Shown here: piece after piece, positions 61,805 through 64,000 of the stretch
Numbering within the stretch: position 1 is the first letter of the stretch
Layout of the letters: the number at the start of each line of letters is the position of its first letter
Source: CAZOOW01 sp964581535
GTDB lineage: Bacteria > Patescibacteriota > Saccharimonadia > Saccharimonadales > Saccharimonadaceae
Assembly (NCBI GenBank): GCA_964581535.1
Contig: CAZOOW010000003.1
Coordinates: forward strand, 62,001-126,000
DNA: 64,000 nucleotides
Direction: 5' to 3'
The notes under the pieces: generated by a model
Seen by the model: only the letters and a program-made list of their open reading frames with translations
Database searches by the model: none
Told to the model about the DNA's origin: nothing
Translations under genes and position numbers: made by a program

Positions 61805-61810
61805 ATTATA
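61805..61810 (-). promoter_or_regulatory. -10 box of the DUF5663-like gene
   Basis: A perfect TATAAT ending 9 nt before the ATG, leaving a leader of about 2-3 nt. Confidence 0.5.
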
Positions 61811-61868
61811 GCATCTACTGAACGCTGATCTTTTCAATCATCTTTATGTATCATATGAAAAGTTGTGG

Positions 61869-61907
61869 CCGTTGCTCTCTCCTGTTCTTAGAAGGAGAGA
61901 GCAACGG
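61869..61907 (-). terminator. Strong hairpin after the G+C-rich gene pair
   Basis: Perfect 15-bp arms (61869-61883 and 61893-61907), loop 9 nt. TTTT occurs 7 nt after it on the minus strand. Probable terminator of the 61924-63476 genes. Confidence 0.6.
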
Positions 61908-61923
61908 CGCGTGGTTGGATGGT

Positions 61924-62985
61924 TCAGTTGCCACTGACGATGTTGAGGCAGTCGACCAAGACATAGCCCTGATCGCCCCGAACACCTGTCACCTCACCGT
62001 CATCGTTGAGGATGAGCGGCATCAGACCGACACGCAGCTGGCGGTCCGGCGGCGGCGTATAGGGGAAGTCCTTCACTCGGCCGTCATCGATGCCACCCGT
62101 GTTCTCGAAGGTAGCGGGTTGACGAACCCAGCGAAGCTCAATATCGGTCATCTCCAAAGAGTAGTCCCGAATCTCAGCCTCGCTCTTGGCCACACCGTAG
62201 ACCTGCACGTAACGCGCCTCCGGCAGGTTGCCTTCAGGCGTACGAGCAGCCGCCCATCGCTTCGCATCATTCCAGTCAAACCCGGTTTGCGCTGCGCGAG
62301 CGTTGAGTGCTCGGATGTAGTAGTCGAGGTTGTTATCCTCGACGCACTTCACCAGGCTGTCCCATCCCAGAATCTCCGGGCATGTTCCCCCCGGCACTGT
62401 CGGCAAATCCCCGTACCAGTGGCGCTCCTCTGCCTGTCCGTTAGGCTCATCGCCTTCAGGAGTCGACCTCGGAGTCGCCGTCACGGTTACGGTCACCGTT
62501 GTCGTCGGCGAAGGCTCAACTGTTTCCGAAGAAACCTGGTTTGGCGCAGTCGGAGTGGCGGAAGGGCTCAGCGAATTCGTCGACAACGGAGTATCCTCCG
62601 TGGAGTCATACTCCCCGTCACCAAAAATGCCGCCCCGGCTGTCGCTCAGCATGCCGTCGCCCTTGTCATCATCCGTCATGAGCAGAGTGCCCAAGAGCAG
62701 CACCGTCATGATCGCCATCATGAACACGGGCCATCGGGCCCAACTACCTACCCCGATCCACGGAGTTAAGGCAATGACGAGAGCTGCGATGACCAGCACC
62801 CAGAAAACGAACTTGAACCAGATGTCGTGCGGGAATCCCCAGTTGAAACCAAAGAACCACACGATAGCCGGCAGCAGCCACGCGACCATGAAGCCGCGAG
62901 CACTCAGCCAGTAGGCGAGCGCGCCCGTGATACCCAGCATCACGAAGAAGAAAATGGGGTTCCACCCCCATTCGAGATACCACAT
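61924..62985 (-). CDS. Membrane protein with extracytoplasmic C-terminal domain, G+C-rich
   Basis: Not recognised. About 353 residues from the ATG at 62985 (MWYLEWGWNPIFFF), with AAAGGA 8 nt upstream; an ATG at 62994 is also possible. Four N-terminal helices (about 10-105), a Thr/Pro-rich linker (TVTVTVTATP, about 165) like actinobacterial surface proteins, then a domain with two Cys pairs (GGTCPEIL, LVKCVEDN, VLVDCLN) that looks like a compact extracytoplasmic domain. G+C is high (38 of 60 at 62401-62460). Confidence 0.75.
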   Translation of the reverse strand: MWYLEWGWNPIFFFVMLGITGALAYWLSARGFMVAWLLPAIVWFFGFNWGFPHDIWFKFVFWVLVIAALVIALTPWIGVGSWARWPVFMMAIMTVLLLGTLLMTDDDKGDGMLSDSRGGIFGDGEYDSTEDTPLSTNSLSPSATPTAPNQVSSETVEPSPTTTVTVTVTATPRSTPEGDEPNGQAEERHWYGDLPTVPGGTCPEILGWDSLVKCVEDNNLDYYIRALNARAAQTGFDWNDAKRWAAARTPEGNLPEARYVQVYGVAKSEAEIRDYSLEMTDIELRWVRQPATFENTGGIDDGRVKDFPYTPPPDRQLRVGLMPLILNDDGEVTGVRGDQGYVLVDCLNIVSGN

Positions 62986-63017
62986 GTGCGGCATCCTTTC
63001 TGTTAGTCGGGACGTCT

Positions 63018-63476
63018 TCAGCCCTGAGGGCTGCGAGCGTTATTCACGGCCTGATCCAGCAGCTGACGCCACTTGGGCTTGACGGGTTGCGCCGGTTCGG
63101 CAGGTGCAGGAGGCGTGACGATCGTCTGCCCAGATACTACTTCCGGATTCTTCGGCACAGGCTCAGACCTCGGCGAAGAACCCTTGGCAGAAGTGCGCTT
63201 CTGCTTGATCTCTTCGGACTTGTTGAACATGCCCTGAAGCTTCTTCACAGCCTCGCGCGCCTTCTCCACTCGGTCTTCGCCAGTCTCGGGAATGCCCTCG
63301 ACAAGCTTGATTGCGTCCAAGCGGCGCTTCTCAGCGGCCTCCAGAAGCTTCTTGTAGCGCTCGATGTTCGCAAGCTCGGCCTTGTTCACCTGATTGGCGA
63401 GCTTGTTCGCCTCTTCAGTGAGCGCCTTGAACTCGTCATCGTCAGCCAGAACGGCATCCTCGATGAACTTCACCAT
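63018..63476 (-). CDS. Coiled-coil protein, G+C-rich
   Basis: About 152 residues from the ATG at 63476 (MVKFIEDAVLADDDEF), preceded by AAGG with 8 nt spacing. Long helical region EEANKLANQVNKAELANIE (about 18-36) and further charged helices, then a Pro/Ala/Lys-rich tail. Cytoplasmic. Located 32 bp upstream of the membrane protein gene and probably its operon partner. A longer frame to 63560 starts with AT-rich, less convincing sequence. Confidence 0.65.
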   Translation of the reverse strand: MVKFIEDAVLADDDEFKALTEEANKLANQVNKAELANIERYKKLLEAAEKRRLDAIKLVEGIPETGEDRVEKAREAVKKLQGMFNKSEEIKQKRTSAKGSSPRSEPVPKNPEVVSGQTIVTPPAPAEPAQPVKPKWRQLLDQAVNNARSPQG

Positions 63477-63710
63477 TTCCTTCACCTTCTCTTCCGTTGG
63501 GTTTGGTTGAAACCATCCATGTGCGCATGATGTTATACGCAGCTTGCCAGTCCCCACCACGCTCTACGGACAAGCCACGTACAAAAATCACTGCACATTT
63601 TCATAACATATATAAAGACGATTTGTTAACGAGCAACCATATCACACCTCTGTATGAAGTATTTCGCTAGTATACAACAGAAGTTGTTATTAGTCAACTA
63701 TTATTAGGCG

Positions 63711-64000
63711 TTATTTACGGAATTTCAGTACTTGTCCGGCTCTGAGCATGCCGGTTGTATCGACTGAGCCACTGCGTTGGAGCTCATGCAATAACATGTC
63801 TTTTGTGGCATCGATCTCATAGACACTCGGGTTTTTCACGCCTTGTTCTTTAAGCATTTTCTCGGACAAACTCCATATACTTTCACCCGATTTTACGCGA
63901 TGTCCGCGTAAGCTATCCATAATCTCTTGCTTTCCTTCGGGAGTGAGCTGCCGGGTTCCATGGTATCCTTCAAAAAGCATCTCTCGCGGGCTTGCGACAC
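63711..64000 (-). CDS. LysM-domain protein, C-terminal part (5' end beyond window)
   Basis: The frame is open upstream past the window edge, so only the C-terminal 96 residues or so are seen. HRVKSGESIWSLSEKML and the final GMLRAGQVLKFRK match a LysM peptidoglycan-binding domain. The rest of the protein cannot be judged. An internal ATG at 63980 is unlikely to be the true start. Confidence 0.75.
   Translation of the reverse strand, partial: VASPREMLFEGYHGTRQLTPEGKQEIMDSLRGHRVKSGESIWSLSEKMLKEQGVKNPSVYEIDATKDMLLHELQRSGSVDTTGMLRAGQVLKFRK

Noticed and set aside
61846..62769. Plus-strand open frame of 307 codons opposite the G+C-rich membrane gene
   Set aside because: High G+C reduces stop codons on both strands. 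The predicted product is Arg-rich and low in complexity, and the minus-strand gene has membrane helices and a good start.
63476..63560. N-terminal extension of the coiled-coil gene to a GTG at 63560
   Set aside because: The extra 28 residues are encoded by sequence of different composition, no ribosome-binding site fits, and the ATG at 63476 has the same 8-nt spacing as the other G+C-rich genes.
1..64000. CRISPR arrays, tRNA or rRNA genes, transposons and integrases
   Set aside because: No regularly spaced repeats, no tRNA-like cloverleaf in the intergenic gaps and no transposase or integrase motif was seen. A formal tRNA or covariance scan could not be run.

Overview
The window looks like a chromosome segment of a Patescibacteria/CPR bacterium, most likely of the Saccharibacteria (TM7) lineage. 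This is inferred from gene content and style, not from a marker search. Supporting signs are: small, tightly packed genes with many overlaps; translation, cell-wall, secretion and division genes but almost no biosynthesis; a B12-dependent ribonucleotide reductase; surface proteins with Cys-Pro-Asn repeats; and an actinobacterial-style ileS T-box. Both RF1 (prfA) and RF2 (prfB, with its SPF motif) are present. UGA is therefore a normal stop, which argues against the Gracilibacteria/SR1 lineages that recode it.

Layout. 1-9533: prfB (cut by the window edge), murI on the plus strand, then a minus-strand run serS-pyrD-hpf-secA-M16 peptidase-murD. 9552-17848: an LRR surface protein, a MacB-like ABC exporter, a repeat-bearing histidine kinase broken by a C8 tract, a 52-residue ORF, a YdjM-like membrane protein, lysS and greA. 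17928-25918: a stripped rpsB-tsf-frr-uppS-rseP-proS cluster without pyrH, cdsA or dxr, carrying a G+C-rich sulfatase and a nucleotidyltransferase-like gene. 26058-29159: rpmE-prfA-prmC, with a one-gene cassette inserted between prfA and prmC and an old prfA tail left behind. 29152-35551: htrA, a membrane protein, an LCP protein, lepB, parB-parA and rplU. 35631-41755: small unknown genes, a minimal zincin, a rhodanese, a glutamine amidotransferase and ileS with its T-box. 41756-46811: DoxX, VKOR, a thioredoxin-like protein, nrdJ and nrdR with paired NrdR boxes. 46985-52250: two small G+C-rich membrane genes, then ftsZ-ftsA, map-adk and yqeY-rpsU. 52302-57909: a stress-type island (SDR, ChaB, DUF6766-like, cupin, HhH protein), recJ, a winged-helix regulator and a phosphoribosyltransferase. 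57977-61795: priA-def-fmt and a DUF5663-like gene. 61924-64000: a G+C-rich gene pair and the end of a LysM protein.

Three themes cut across the window. First, several housekeeping genes have a -10 hexamer only 6-9 nt before the ATG, suggesting leaderless mRNAs. Second, four dispersed cassettes are clearly richer in G+C than their neighbours; all their first genes use an AGG-type Shine-Dalgarno about 8 nt before the ATG, three end in strong hairpins, and most encode secreted or membrane proteins. They look acquired or separately expressed. Third, regulation is unusually visible: a T-box, NrdR boxes, an operator inside a promoter spacer, paired 15-bp palindromes and many intrinsic terminators. 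No tRNA, rRNA, CRISPR array or transposase was recognised.
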